Assembly: GCA_029168955.1 (NCBI GenBank)
Contig: JAPDOI010000063.1
Location: forward strand, 620,001 to 684,000
Origin: Aplectana chamaeleonis
Lineage: Eukaryota; Nematoda; Chromadorea; Rhabditida; Cosmocercidae
DNA length: 64,000 bases
Reading direction: 5' to 3'
Positions 11,325 through 20,708 of this stretch are shown piece after piece. A model generated the notes under the pieces. That model saw only the letters and a program-made list of their open reading frames with translations. It ran no database searches and had not been told where the DNA came from. Numbering within the stretch: the first letter of the stretch is position 1; the number at the start of each line of letters is the position of its first letter. A program made the position numbers and the translations under genes.

Positions 11325-11549
11325 TCAGATCGTTTAAAATAATATACGATTTTCGGCGTGGACGATGTCTTTAAGACCGGCTACGTTCTTATCCGTCCGG
11401 GTCCTTTCGAAACTCCAACTGATCTCGAATTCCCAGTAGCGCTCGGCCCCTGTGAAGAGATAGGTTGCCAGTGGCCTATCGCGTTCATTCGCTGTTCCTA
11501 TTGCGGAATTTGCTTATGTTTGATGCATTGTGTGCCTATTTACCATTAA
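11325..11549 (+). other. Short Cys/His-rich frame in the foldback loop, possible transposase relic
   Basis: After a TTTTCAG acceptor-like site the frame reads to a stop at 11549. Its end, GCQWPIAFIRCSYCGICLCL followed by MHCVPIYH, has the C-x2-C...LC-x3-C-x3-YH spacing seen at the C-terminus of piggyBac-like transposases. Only this segment is present and no DDD core is visible. It may be the last trace of the transposase that mobilised the foldback element, or a chance pattern. Confidence 0.3.
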
Positions 11550-12306
11550 TGAAAGAAATGGCTATGTACTTTGCGTCCCATAAAGTGATAAGGTTGTTAA
11601 AAATATGTTATGTTAATACTTCCAAATCATATAAGTTCTCCGAAGCAATGGAAAACCTTGATGGGGAACAAAACCCTAAATCCTTTGTACCCGAGTCTAT
11701 TTCACTGTCGATATGGCTATATCGCGCAGCAAAAGGATAAGGTGACATTTGTGATATAATTTTTGATCAAAATATGAAAGTTCCGTGAATTTGCAAAGAA
11801 ACAGCTCTATGGGAGATTTGAACCCTGGTCACATGCCCGCGACTGCCCCTTCCTCCCTTTGCGCCGTCAATGATGTTGACTTGAACGCTTAACAATTCAT
11901 AGACTAGGAGGAGGTCGATGGCTGGTAAAATTTCGGAGCTTATAACTCCTTCAGATCTATCTTTCGCGGCGGGCCGCCTACACTATTTTACCATGTAATA
12001 CGTGAACATTCCCACATGACATTAGATTTCTACCGTTCAGACCTACGCTTCTTCTACTTCCCTTGTAAGCGCGGCCACGGTACCCAGACCCCTTGTCCAC
12101 CGATGCTACTAGCATCGTCCTCCAAGATTTCCGAGACGCTTGCCCAGCTCTGGCCGCTTGTCGTATGTTTGAATGAGCAACACCTTACCGGAGCAGTCCT
12201 ACGGGCCAAATTGTCGTTACCGAACTGACGAGGCGGAGGAGGCTGCCGTGGCTCTACCGGAGTGTTTTCGTTTTTCTGAATGAATAACTAATTTCAGTCT
12301 GCCTAA

Positions 12307-12432
12307 GGGATGGTTTATACTACCACCGCCGAGTGGCGCGGTACAATGCATTTCTGTGATATTGATCACGCAGTCGATGTTGTGGGTTTGTACTTCGCCG
12401 CGCCGCTCGACGGCGGAAGTATAATCGACGCC
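12307..12432. mobile_element. MITE with TAA target duplication (PIF/Harbinger-like)
   Basis: The element is 126 bp, flanked by TAA on both sides (12304-12306, 12433-12435). The ends are GGGATGGTTTATACT and AGTATAATCGACGCC, and the whole element folds back. It belongs to the same family as 12946-13220. The 3-bp TAA/TTA duplication is the reason for the Harbinger-like label. Confidence 0.75.
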
Positions 12433-12633
12433 TAATGTGAGGAATACTTCCCCACAGTGCCATACGCAGCAGACAAAAAGTGTATGCAGTTGATTCCATG
12501 TCAGTGAAACTCCTCAGAACAGCTACTCGATGCTGCTTGCCGCTGCGACGGAGTATAGCTAGGTAGACCGAAGAATGAATGCTTTTGAGAACTCACGGTC
12601 AGCCACTGGAAGAATACTGGAAGGAGCATCATT

Positions 12634-12936
12634 TTGAACAGGCAGGCAGCTCACGGAGTATTAGGACACAGAACTGTAACACAGTTTGCAGAAACTAGGA
12701 GAGGCGAATTTCGGTTAGTCACCAAGCAGAGGCGTGCGGAATCTTGTTCAGGAATTTCGGAAACGGAACGGAAATCATTCAAAAACACCGGAATTTCCGC
12801 AAATAGGAGAGGACTAAAACTGATGGAATGTACGGGAACAGAAAGGCAAAATGAACAGCATGTGATGGAATGTGGCCTTAATTCTTTACGAAAAAAACAT
12901 GAAAAACTGCGTGTAGGGCAGAATGGCTCACTGTAA
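12634..12936 (+). other. Open frame of 100 codons, unrecognised
   Basis: A Glu/Arg/Asn-rich frame between two MITEs, with no recognisable domain, no obvious signal or membrane segment, and no splice partners that I can defend. It may be spurious. The interval 11,900-14,000 otherwise contains only repeats. Confidence 0.12.
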
Positions 12937-12945
12937 CCGCCCTTA

Positions 12946-13220
12946 GGCGTCGTTTATACTTCCGCCGCCGAGCGGCGCGGCGAAGTGCAATCCTATAGTA
13001 TCGATCGTGCCGCGCCGCGTGATCAATATTAGGGATCGTTTATACTTTCATCGCCGAGCGGCACGGTGAAGAGCAATTCTACAATATTGATCGTGCGGCG
13101 CTGCGTGATCAATATCATAGGATTGCACTTCGCCGCGCCGCCCGGCGGCGCAAGTATAAACGACCTCTTACAGGAATGCACTGTGCCGCGCCGCTCGGCG
13201 GCGGGAGTATAAACGACCCC
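12946..13220. mobile_element. MITE inserted into a copy of itself
   Basis: The outer element is flanked by TTA at 12943-12945 and 13221-13223, with ends GGCGTCGTTTATACTTCCGC and GGAGTATAAACGACCCC. Inside it, 13032-13167 is a second element flanked by TTA at 13029-13031 and 13168-13170, with ends GGGATCGTTTATAC and GTATAAACGACCTC. Removing the inner 136 bp and one TTA leaves an outer element of 136 bp, the same length. Confidence 0.88.
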
Positions 13221-13938
13221 TTAGTGGCACAGGACACACAAAAAATGAATTACCTGATTTTATACTCATCTTAGAGCGAATCACACGCTGATCATAGTGG
13301 TATCTCTGGAATCGCTCATGGTCCCCACAAACGGAGTTATGGCTCCTTACAAACGCCTATATTTTGAGGGTGAAAATTTGGTGGACGAGTTGTCTCAGCC
13401 CTGTATTTCTCTTCGTTCGTAGTCGATGCGCGAGAACGATTCAGAATGAGGAGACAGACAGGCAAGGAAGATGAAATTGAAGACGCGGTTGAAATGCATT
13501 CATCCATCAAGTGGATATTGAGTTTTTGAATATTGAAGAAATGGGGCGTGGCCTGCGGAGTTGATTGAGGGGGTCGGGCCCGTGGTGGTCGCTTATTTCT
13601 CGTTCATTTGGAGCAATTCAGATTTAGGCAAGTGTTATATAGGAGTCTACTACGCGACAGCATTAAAATTTCAAAATTCCTATCTGACGGTGTACTGTGC
13701 CTTTAGATGCTCACTGCGCTCCAAATCCAAGGTTTTTCAACGTTTATGGTGTGATTGTTAGTAAGCCGATACCCAATAGTCTCCTCAAATCCAAAGTGTC
13801 TCAGATGTTAGTTTTGAGAACCTTTTAAGGTAATTCTGTAGTAGACCCATCCTGTATAACACGTACCTAGTGCGAGATCTCAATTCCTCCAATTAAGCGA
13901 GATATAGGTAACAACCACGGGGTCAACCTCCTCAATCA

Positions 13939-14316
13939 CTACCACTGACCACGCCCCCTTCCTTGATTCTCGAACTCAGTAGCGGCTAAATGGATTGATA
14001 GATTCCAACGGGTCAGGGGCCCTCTACACACCGCGGGAGGAGTTGTTGAGGTTTTGTAGTTCGCAACGTCACGCTGCCCAATGCAAGCAAAGTGGTCCCG
14101 AGTGGAATTAGAGCCGCGAAAAACGGGACAGTTGCCTCGGTATGTAGAGTAGAGAGCCCCTATCCCGATTTCAACAGGGTCTTCGATTTTCAATCCGTCT
14201 ACGTAGTCAATATAGTCTGGTAAATGGAGGGGCTGTGACGGTAGATCGCCGACTGCGATCGAAACCCCGCTGGCCGGCGATGCCGCCAGCACTGCTCGGC
14301 CAGTCGCCTGGTTCAT
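13939..14316 (-). other. Open frame of 125 codons, unrecognised
   Basis: A mid-length frame starting at ATG 14314-14316, with ordinary composition (LPDYIDYVDGLKIEDPVEIG near the middle) and no low-complexity character. I recognise no family, and no flanking exons with matching phase were found. A short element similar to 6860-6905 (GTGCGAGATCTC) lies just beyond its 3' end, so it could be transposon-derived. Confidence 0.2.
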
Positions 14317-14594
14317 GCGTCAGACTAAATGTAATACGGAAACCATATATGCATCTTTAAAGGCATCGCGCGCGCTGAAAATCATTTTCATTTGTTTGTG
14401 CACAATCAAACCATTCGCGCTAGCTGACAACACCCGCGAAGCTTGAGGCCCTGAAAATGCGCACCTTAGAAGTAATGGCCACCTGAAAACTGCTCCGAGG
14501 TCGATCATCTACCACTTCTGGATCGATCATCTAACACTTTTTCATTGAATGTTGATGCGACCGTCAAACAACATGGAAAACTCAGACAATAGAT

Positions 14595-15430
14595 GCGGAC
14601 TGACCGCTGGCAATCACGGCCTCTGCGGGCGGTACGCCAACAAATTGCGGGCGGATCACTGCCAATCGTGGCCTCGCCGTGCGGATCGCTGCCTCTCGTT
14701 GTCTCCGCGAGCGGATCGCTGCGTTTTGGCGGGCGGATAGCGGCACCTGGAGAAGTTGATCACGCTAGCGGGCGGATCGCCGGCAAGCTCTACAGCGGCT
14801 ATCCGCTCGCGACCTGCCAGCGATCCGCCCGCCACTGCTTTGATAGCCAGCGATCCGCCCGCTGAGCTATGAGATGCAGCGATCCGCTCGCGACCTGCCA
14901 GCGATCCAGCCGCCAGAGCTTTGATAGCCAGCGATCCGCCCGCCACTGCTTTGATAGCCAGCGATCCGCCCGCTCAAATTTTACACGGTGAAACTTGTCA
15001 ATCATTGACGAGTTCTTATCTGGTATCAGTATCATGCTCAGAGTAAACAAACCGAAGGGTATAAAAGGCGCTCCATCGCACAGAATGCTCACTGGGCATT
15101 TCGAGGCCGATTCTGGAAGTTGACTTGAGGTCACACTCGAAGGATCACTCAGAAGCCGGAGAGTAATTTTTGGCAGCTGAGGGGATGGTCCCCACGGCTA
15201 GAGGGATGGCCCCGCACGCGGAGACCGTGATGGGAACCATCGGAATAACCCTCAAATGGCATCGAGGGCGGATCGGTGGCCAGTGGCGGGCGGATCGCTC
15301 GCTACTGGCGAGCGGATAGCTGGCTACTGGAAGGCGGATACCTGGCTACTGGTGCGCGGATCGCTAGCTGCTGGCGGGCGGATCGCTGGCTACTGGCGGG
15401 CGGATAGCTGGCAACTGGCGGGGGACGCCC
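14595..15430. repeat. GC-rich tandem/inverted repeat array (GCGGGCGGATCGCTGGC unit)
   Basis: Units built on GGGCGGATCGCTGGCTACTG recur every 25-45 bp. They point forward at about 14600-14800, in reverse (GCCAGCGATCCGCCCGC) at 14815-14975, and forward again at 15270-15425. Unique sequence of about 290 bp sits between the last two blocks. The array can fold as a large hairpin. Reading frames here (for example 14656-14946) are repeat artefacts. Confidence 0.85.
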
Positions 15431-15481
15431 GCCAAAAGCCAGCGATCCGTCCGCACCTGCTCTGAGAAAATCTGTGGTGAC

Positions 15482-15542
15482 GGCACCGCAATGCGGCCGT
15501 GTAGGTGCCCTATAGGCACCTACATGGGGTCATTGCGGTGCC
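15482..15542. repeat. Perfect two-stem hairpin
   Basis: GGCACCGCAATG pairs with CATTGCGGTGCC, and inside it TGTAGGTGCC pairs with GGCACCTACA around CTATA. A second perfect stem lies at about 15645-15673 (GCGTAGGTGT / ACACCTACGC), so the pair probably represents the ends of a small foldback element sharing the AGGTG motif. Confidence 0.7.
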
Positions 15543-15689
15543 TTCATTACAAATTGCCCTGCCTGCACGCAAATAGCGAAGTAGGCTCCGCAATCGCAGC
15601 TCGTTGAAGAGCCGATTGCCGCGTCGGCTGAGCGTTGACACCGCGTAGGTGTTTTTCAAGACACCTACGCGACCTCGCTGCGAAGCCTC

Positions 15690-17850
15690 CGAGGTGAGCC
15701 AAATATAATTGCCCTCCCCATAGTGGATATCGAATAGTTGTTTGTTAAGCAACACACCGATACAGCTGATACAGCTTTCCAGCACTTGCCTTTCACCCAT
15801 CTTACGTTTTCTTCGGAATCCTTTGCGTAGGAATAGTACTCGAACGATTTGGTATTTTAGCTTTTCAAACCCATACGTAATCCAAATAAAATTTCATGCT
15901 AATCAAACGCAAATTGCAAACACCCAGCTTTGATACTCGAATGCAGAAGTCCTCACCCATTTTAATCGGGCAATAAGTCTTCAGGCAGTTTTTATTTGGA
16001 ATTTTCATTCAATCGGGCAATTCAAAAAGAGATAATTGAATTACACTCCCTCCTTCATAACTTTCAAAACGGCGATATTTTAAAGATTCGTTCATCTGAA
16101 ACTTTCTGACAGTTTCCATTGAAATTTTCAATTTTTCGGGAGCAGTTGTTTTTTGAAAATGCAATATTCTTTCGTTTATTTAAGAATGAGTGTCGAATGA
16201 CCATGTCTACTCGTCCCTCTACCTAAGGGATGAATGCCGAAATTCAGGTGGACTGCGAAAAACACCCAAAAATTCGGGTAATACACGGCATTGTTTCTTA
16301 GATCGTGGTTGCTGCAGTTTTGAAACCGAAATCTTGAAGAATACAAAAAGCGTAATACGCGGAGACACATGAGCACAAACAGGCGCTCAAGATTATATTA
16401 ATGTCGCAACATAAAGAAGACTTAACGCTTGAGATGGAAATTCAGTATAAAGCCAATTTTACTACACTGGCAGTGTATGGTGAAAATGTGGATAACATAA
16501 AAAACGAATTCGCAGAGCACCGGAATAGATATAGGCGAATCTAGTTGGAAATTTGATCGATACTGCAGTATGACTGATGTCTGCCAGTTCGGAGGTGTGT
16601 CGAACGCGGAGCCGACGGGATACTGGAAGCCTGCACACTCATCGCGGTGCCGACGCTGTTCCACCGAGGAGCCGTGTTGTCTACGCTACCTCTTTATCGG
16701 ACTGCGGAGCCGACATGAGGCTATCGCGGGGCGACTGCGTCACACACCACTTTTCCACGATTGCGGAGCCGCCAATCAACTGCCGATACCCCATCGCGAT
16801 ACCAGCGAGAATCTCGGGGCTATCGCGAAACCAGCGGTACCAATTTTCTCAGAGTGCTGTCTCAGAACATTTCTGGCACAAGCTCCGCATGCAGGAAAAC
16901 TTCAAAAATAACAGTGACGGGGCCCCCGAACGCAGAAAAGCTTCAAAAACGATTTTGGCGCAGAATTTAAATCCAGTTTAACAGGGTATTCAAGTTGTTT
17001 TTTCTTAACGAATCAAAATTTCGAGCGACTCTTTCGACATTTTTGTTCCCTACGGAGGCCAAGCTAAAAAAGTTCAGGCTTCAGATTTGGCCCGAAACAG
17101 TGGTTCTTTCGCAATTTTTCCTTATAGGTCGTACTACTCTAAACCCAGAAAAGGGTTTAGAGAGGAAAAGAAGACAAACATATTCTATCGCGACCACTGC
17201 CTTTAAGGAGCCATAACTCTGCTTGTTGAAGGCATTTGAGAGATTCCAGAGCTACCATTTGATCAGCGTATGATTCCAAGACTCCAAGATAGACACAGAA
17301 TCTGAAAAAAATTTGGGTTTCCTGTGCCCCTCCCACAGATCTGCCGAAGGCACTTCTTTGGCATCACTGCTAGTGAGAGTGGACAATTTCCCCTGCAGGC
17401 CAGGAAACAAAGTTGACCAGCTGACCAAATGTATACTAAGACTACCGACTCTCCTTAGTGTCTTCATCTCTATTTGGACAATTTTAATCATTTATTACTA
17501 TTTTTTCACGGGACCATACACAATAAGCTATATAGTTGGGGAATGTTTTGTCATTTCTACTATTCAAGAGAATAAAATAATGTCACTAAGCATCAGACAA
17601 AGGCCAAGCTACCAATTATTAAATGCATTTTTCACATGGGCGACAGACATACAACTCAAATGGATTTATACTTACAAGAATACAATACCCGATGCTAACC
17701 ACTTTAACATACAGCATGCAGCTACAACAAACGAGCAGAAAGCTCAGTCTTCTTCCTGGCAAAAGTTATGGCTTTGACAAAAAGCTTATACGATTAAAGG
17801 GACACGATATTGCAACCAACTTTAACAACAACAACATCAGCAGATCATTA
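15690..17850. other. No gene recognised
   Basis: AT-rich sequence with scattered short frames. The frame at 17313-17777 (154 codons) contains one hydrophobic run but matches no family I know and has no supporting splice structure. GCGGAGCCGAC-like words recur at 16600-16790, as in the MITEs elsewhere. No RNA gene seen. Confidence 0.4.
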
Positions 17851-17863
17851 TTCATTATGTCAG

Positions 17864-18794
17864 CTATGCAGTGACATTCTTTCGACACTGCTCATCCGTT
17901 TCCGCCACTTCTCGCAGCAAGGAGTTCACCGTCGGACCGCTCTTATGCGAGTCACTCTCCAGAATCTCACGAGGTCCATAGTTGTCCAGCACTGAAAAAA
18001 GAACATAGTTCCTTCTTCAGTTGAATGTCATACAACTATACCGCTGCTAACATTTGTAAAACGGGCAAAATGGGCCAAAAAAGCGCTATGGCGTATAACT
18101 CGCTTTGAAGTGCTCCAATCTAATTTTTCAAACCATCCCCTTCAATGCGATACGTTGGTTCAAATCAAATCGAGAAAGTCCGGGAAACCACACACGAGGA
18201 AACCCCGTTTTTGGGAAAAGTTATTTCATCATGCGATAACGTGTAAATTTCGTTACTCTAGTCACCACACTCGAATTTACACGTTGGCGCATGGGTAGAA
18301 AACGGGGTTTTCATCGTGGGGTTTTCCGGACTTTCTCGATTTGATTGGAACCAACAGGTCACAAGGATGGGATGGTTTTTCGAAAATTTATATTGGAGCG
18401 CTTCAAAGCGAGTTATACGCCATGGCGTTTTTTCCTTTGCCGATTTTGCCCATTTCGCGCTTTTTTCCCTACATTAGCAGCGGTATTGCAGGTAAGTGTT
18501 TCAACTTGCTCACAGCTGTTCTCCCAGCTCCAAATACACTGCATTGTTGAGTGACCTTGTGCCGGCTTTGATGGCATCGCGCTTTCCCAGAACGACGAGC
18601 AGCACTCATTCCTTAACTTAGTAGGAATAAGAACAAAAGAGGGTTAATTATAAGGCTAATTATTACAAGACTGCCGACAGGACGCCACGATCACAACTTT
18701 CACCAGTGTAGCTTGCACCAACGCGAACTACACCGTCAAGGGGAACCAAAACGGTCAGTGCGACCAGTGCCGACAGTAAAATTCTTCCTACCAT
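17864..18794 (-). CDS. Predicted small secreted protein, three exons
   Basis: Exon 1 (18667-18794) starts at Met and encodes a clear signal peptide, MVGRILLSALVALTVLVP, followed by DGVVRVGASYTGESCDRG. A 55-nt intron leads to exon 2 (18514-18611: NECCSSFWESAMPSKPAQG, then MQCIWSWENS). A GTGAGC donor joins in the correct phase to exon 3 (17864-17991: LDNYGPREILESD and so on to TEQ-like DEQCRKNVTA, stop at 17864-17866). All three phases match and the total is 117 aa. If exon 2 is instead read through, the product has six cysteines (ending NSCEQVETLTC). Intron 2 contains a complete foldback element. The acceptor of intron 1 is TTAAG, weaker than usual. I do not recognise the family. It lies about 1.9 kb downstream of the CMTR1 gene on the same strand and could be nested in an unseen last CMTR1 intron. 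Confidence 0.5.
18041..18483. mobile_element. Foldback MITE with TA target duplication
   Basis: 443 bp. The ends are CCGCTGCTAA and TTAGCAGCGG, flanked by TA on each side (18039-18040, 18484-18485). The arms of about 200 bp include GAAAGTCCGGGAAACC and AAAACGGGGTTTTC. The TA duplication suggests mobilisation by a Tc1/mariner-type transposase. It sits in intron 2 of the predicted secreted protein. Confidence 0.8.
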
Positions 18795-19239
18795 GCGGTT
18801 AAAGGCAGGGTTCGCAATAAGCAACGATTGTTGTGCTATCCTCATGTGAAGGTGGAGTTGGCCATCACAAATGTGAAAATAAATGGAAAGTTGTAGAAAA
18901 AACGCTCAGGAACAAGTTATTGCTTGGTGTCCACCCGCCCCAAATTATGGAGATTTCCATATATGCCTGCTTTGTCAACTTCTATTTTGCTCCTAAAGTA
19001 ATTTCTTATCACTTCTGAAGATGCTGACTACTTTCAGAGCAAAATAAAAGACGACAATAAGATAAACAATCATTAGTGAAAATCTCGTTAAACAGGGCCG
19101 ACATTTGTAGATAGCCGTTATACCCTGTTGTTATACCATTTTTTTTCGCTGATTTCCGAGTTTTCATTTGTTTTTACTTTTGTGATGAACTCTACATTCC
19201 CATGAGGTTCACCCCGCTTCGTCATAGGGTCACCTCTGG

Positions 19240-19640
19240 AGTATTCATACGTGGCGCACATGACCTGCTCGCGTTGAGGAATATATCCTCTGGTTCGAAG
19301 ACAAATTTACTCTGTTCAATCGCTCGCTTGTGCGGAGCGAGGGTAGAGACAGCTAGACAGTGTGGGGAGAAGGAGACACAGCAGACGCTCGCGCTGAACG
19401 GAAACAAATTTCACTCCGAAACAGAGGATAGATAGGCCTAACGCTGCGGTCACACGCCAAACCGCGGCGAATATCTCTGCCGCAGAGAAGTGACGGAGGA
19501 TGTGGGGGGGGGGGGGGGGTAAGCAGCGGCCGCGGTCAGCGACGTGTCGCGCGGAAACAGCAACGCGGATACCTCGCAGAGTGTTTCGCCGCCGCGGTAG
19601 CAGCGACTCGCGAAGCGACGCAACCAGCGAACGGCGGCGG
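19240..19640. repeat. MITE remnants with a G16 homopolymer
   Basis: 19275-19435 carries the ATATCCTCTGGTTCGAAGAC / ACAGAGGATAG inverted ends also seen at 22435-22595. 19441-19640 is GC-rich with CCGCGGCG words in both orientations and a run of 16 G at 19504-19519. No gene was recognised from 18850 to 20500 apart from these repeats. Confidence 0.5.
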
Positions 19641-20509
19641 GGAATGGTCTCAACCATTTCCATCGCCGGAGAGGAACGCTACCATCGATCGATTCTAACC
19701 CCTTTTTTTATGATCTCTCAATGAATTCAATCTTCTGACGACTTTTACTGTGACTCAAATCAAGGGGAAAACATGCTTAAAACCACAGATTTGCCGTTTT
19801 ACTCCAAATTTGGTTTTGTTTTTCAGTTTTCTTAGATTTTTTTTTCGTTCTAGAGGGCGACAGTTGTGATTTATGCGGCTACCGCCATCCGTCTACTATT
19901 TGCGGTGCGTCGAAATCTATATTTCAAGGCGTAATCACTTTACCGAACGCTAATTTCAATTTCACTTCACAGCTCTCTGAGGGTGTTATTTTTCGGACGT
20001 CGTTTCCGAGCAGAACCTAAACTCTTGAAGCATATTAAAGCAATTGTAAGCTAATCAGAGAAAATGTGGCGTCAAGTGAAGAGGGTGTACGCAATGGCAG
20101 AATGCGACGCTGACACCGTCGCTCCAACTCTGCGAGGTCCTGGCACCCAACGCAGCGTCGGGTTTCGGCGACGCCCAAAAGCTCTCGCCCGGCGGCGTGC
20201 CGCCGGTCGCTACAACTCTGCAGAGCCCTTAATTGTGGCGTGGATACGGAGCCGCACAGAAAAGCGGCTACACCGCTACGCGACGCAATGTTCTTGTGGA
20301 GACCACCTTTGTTTTGTTACACTTCATGTGTGGTTGTTGTTAGCACGACACGACATTGCTCTCCCGGACGCCGAAGTATATATTCAGAAAACAGGCGTGT
20401 GTCTCTTCCCTGCCAACTCGGAGTATGAGAAGTCTTGAGTTGTCGGCGTTAATCAACCCTTTTTGGAGATGCGTGGCGCATTCACCTTCCATTCACATGC
20501 ATTTCGCAA

Positions 20510-20680
20510 TGTGCATTGGTCCTGTCCAATGATTTTTGGTATCCTCATCCTCCCAGCCAAGTCTGATACCAGTTGGCCGACCACGGAGGGATCCCTTTGG
20601 CTACGATCAATCACAGGGCCGTGTGAAGCCACTAGTGGCGCCTCTAACCACTGCGCTATACGCGCCCCTATCAACCTGAT
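20510..20680 (-). repeat. tRNA-derived SINE-like element
   Basis: On the minus strand, GCGCGTATAGCGCAGTGGTTAG is a tRNA-like 5' segment with a good A box (TAGCGCAGTGGTTAGAGG). A degenerate B-box-like stretch (GTGATTGATCGTAGCC) follows about 35 bp later. The body has no coding sense, and no cloverleaf of a functional tRNA could be drawn. It lies 30 bp downstream of the last CMTR1 exon seen. Confidence 0.5.
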
Positions 20681-20708
20681 ATCTACAAAAAAAATGGTTA
20701 CAACATAC

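Larger units (their letters stand above)
6975..12075. repeat. Large foldback element split by a LINE insertion
   Basis: The left arm is about 6975-7127 continued at 10595-10880. The right arm is about 11640-12075 in reverse orientation. Matching landmarks include AGAAGCGTAGGTCTGAACGG, TCAAAAATTATATCACAAA, ATATAGCCATATCGACAGTG and CGACCTCCTCCTAGTC. The right arm reads straight through the point where the left arm is interrupted by the LINE at 7128-10583, so it preserves the empty site. The loop (about 10880-11640) is 760 bp and carries a short Cys/His-rich frame. Near 10684 the arm has GGGTTCGAATCTCCCCC, a good tRNA-type B box, hinting at a tRNA-derived component. Confidence 0.8.

Noticed and set aside
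14656..15134. Overlapping frames with repeated 'ADRWLSKQWRADRW' and 'GSLAIKALAAGSL' patterns
   Set aside because: Translation of the GGGCGGATCGC tandem units. All three frames show the same repetition.
17313..17777. 154-codon frame with one hydrophobic run
   Set aside because: No conserved motif, poor composition and no splice support; more likely chance in AT-rich sequence.
20453..20690. Continuation of the CMTR1 frame past the 20709 donor
   Set aside because: The sequence there is a tRNA-like SINE on the same strand and the homology to CMTR1 stops at the donor.
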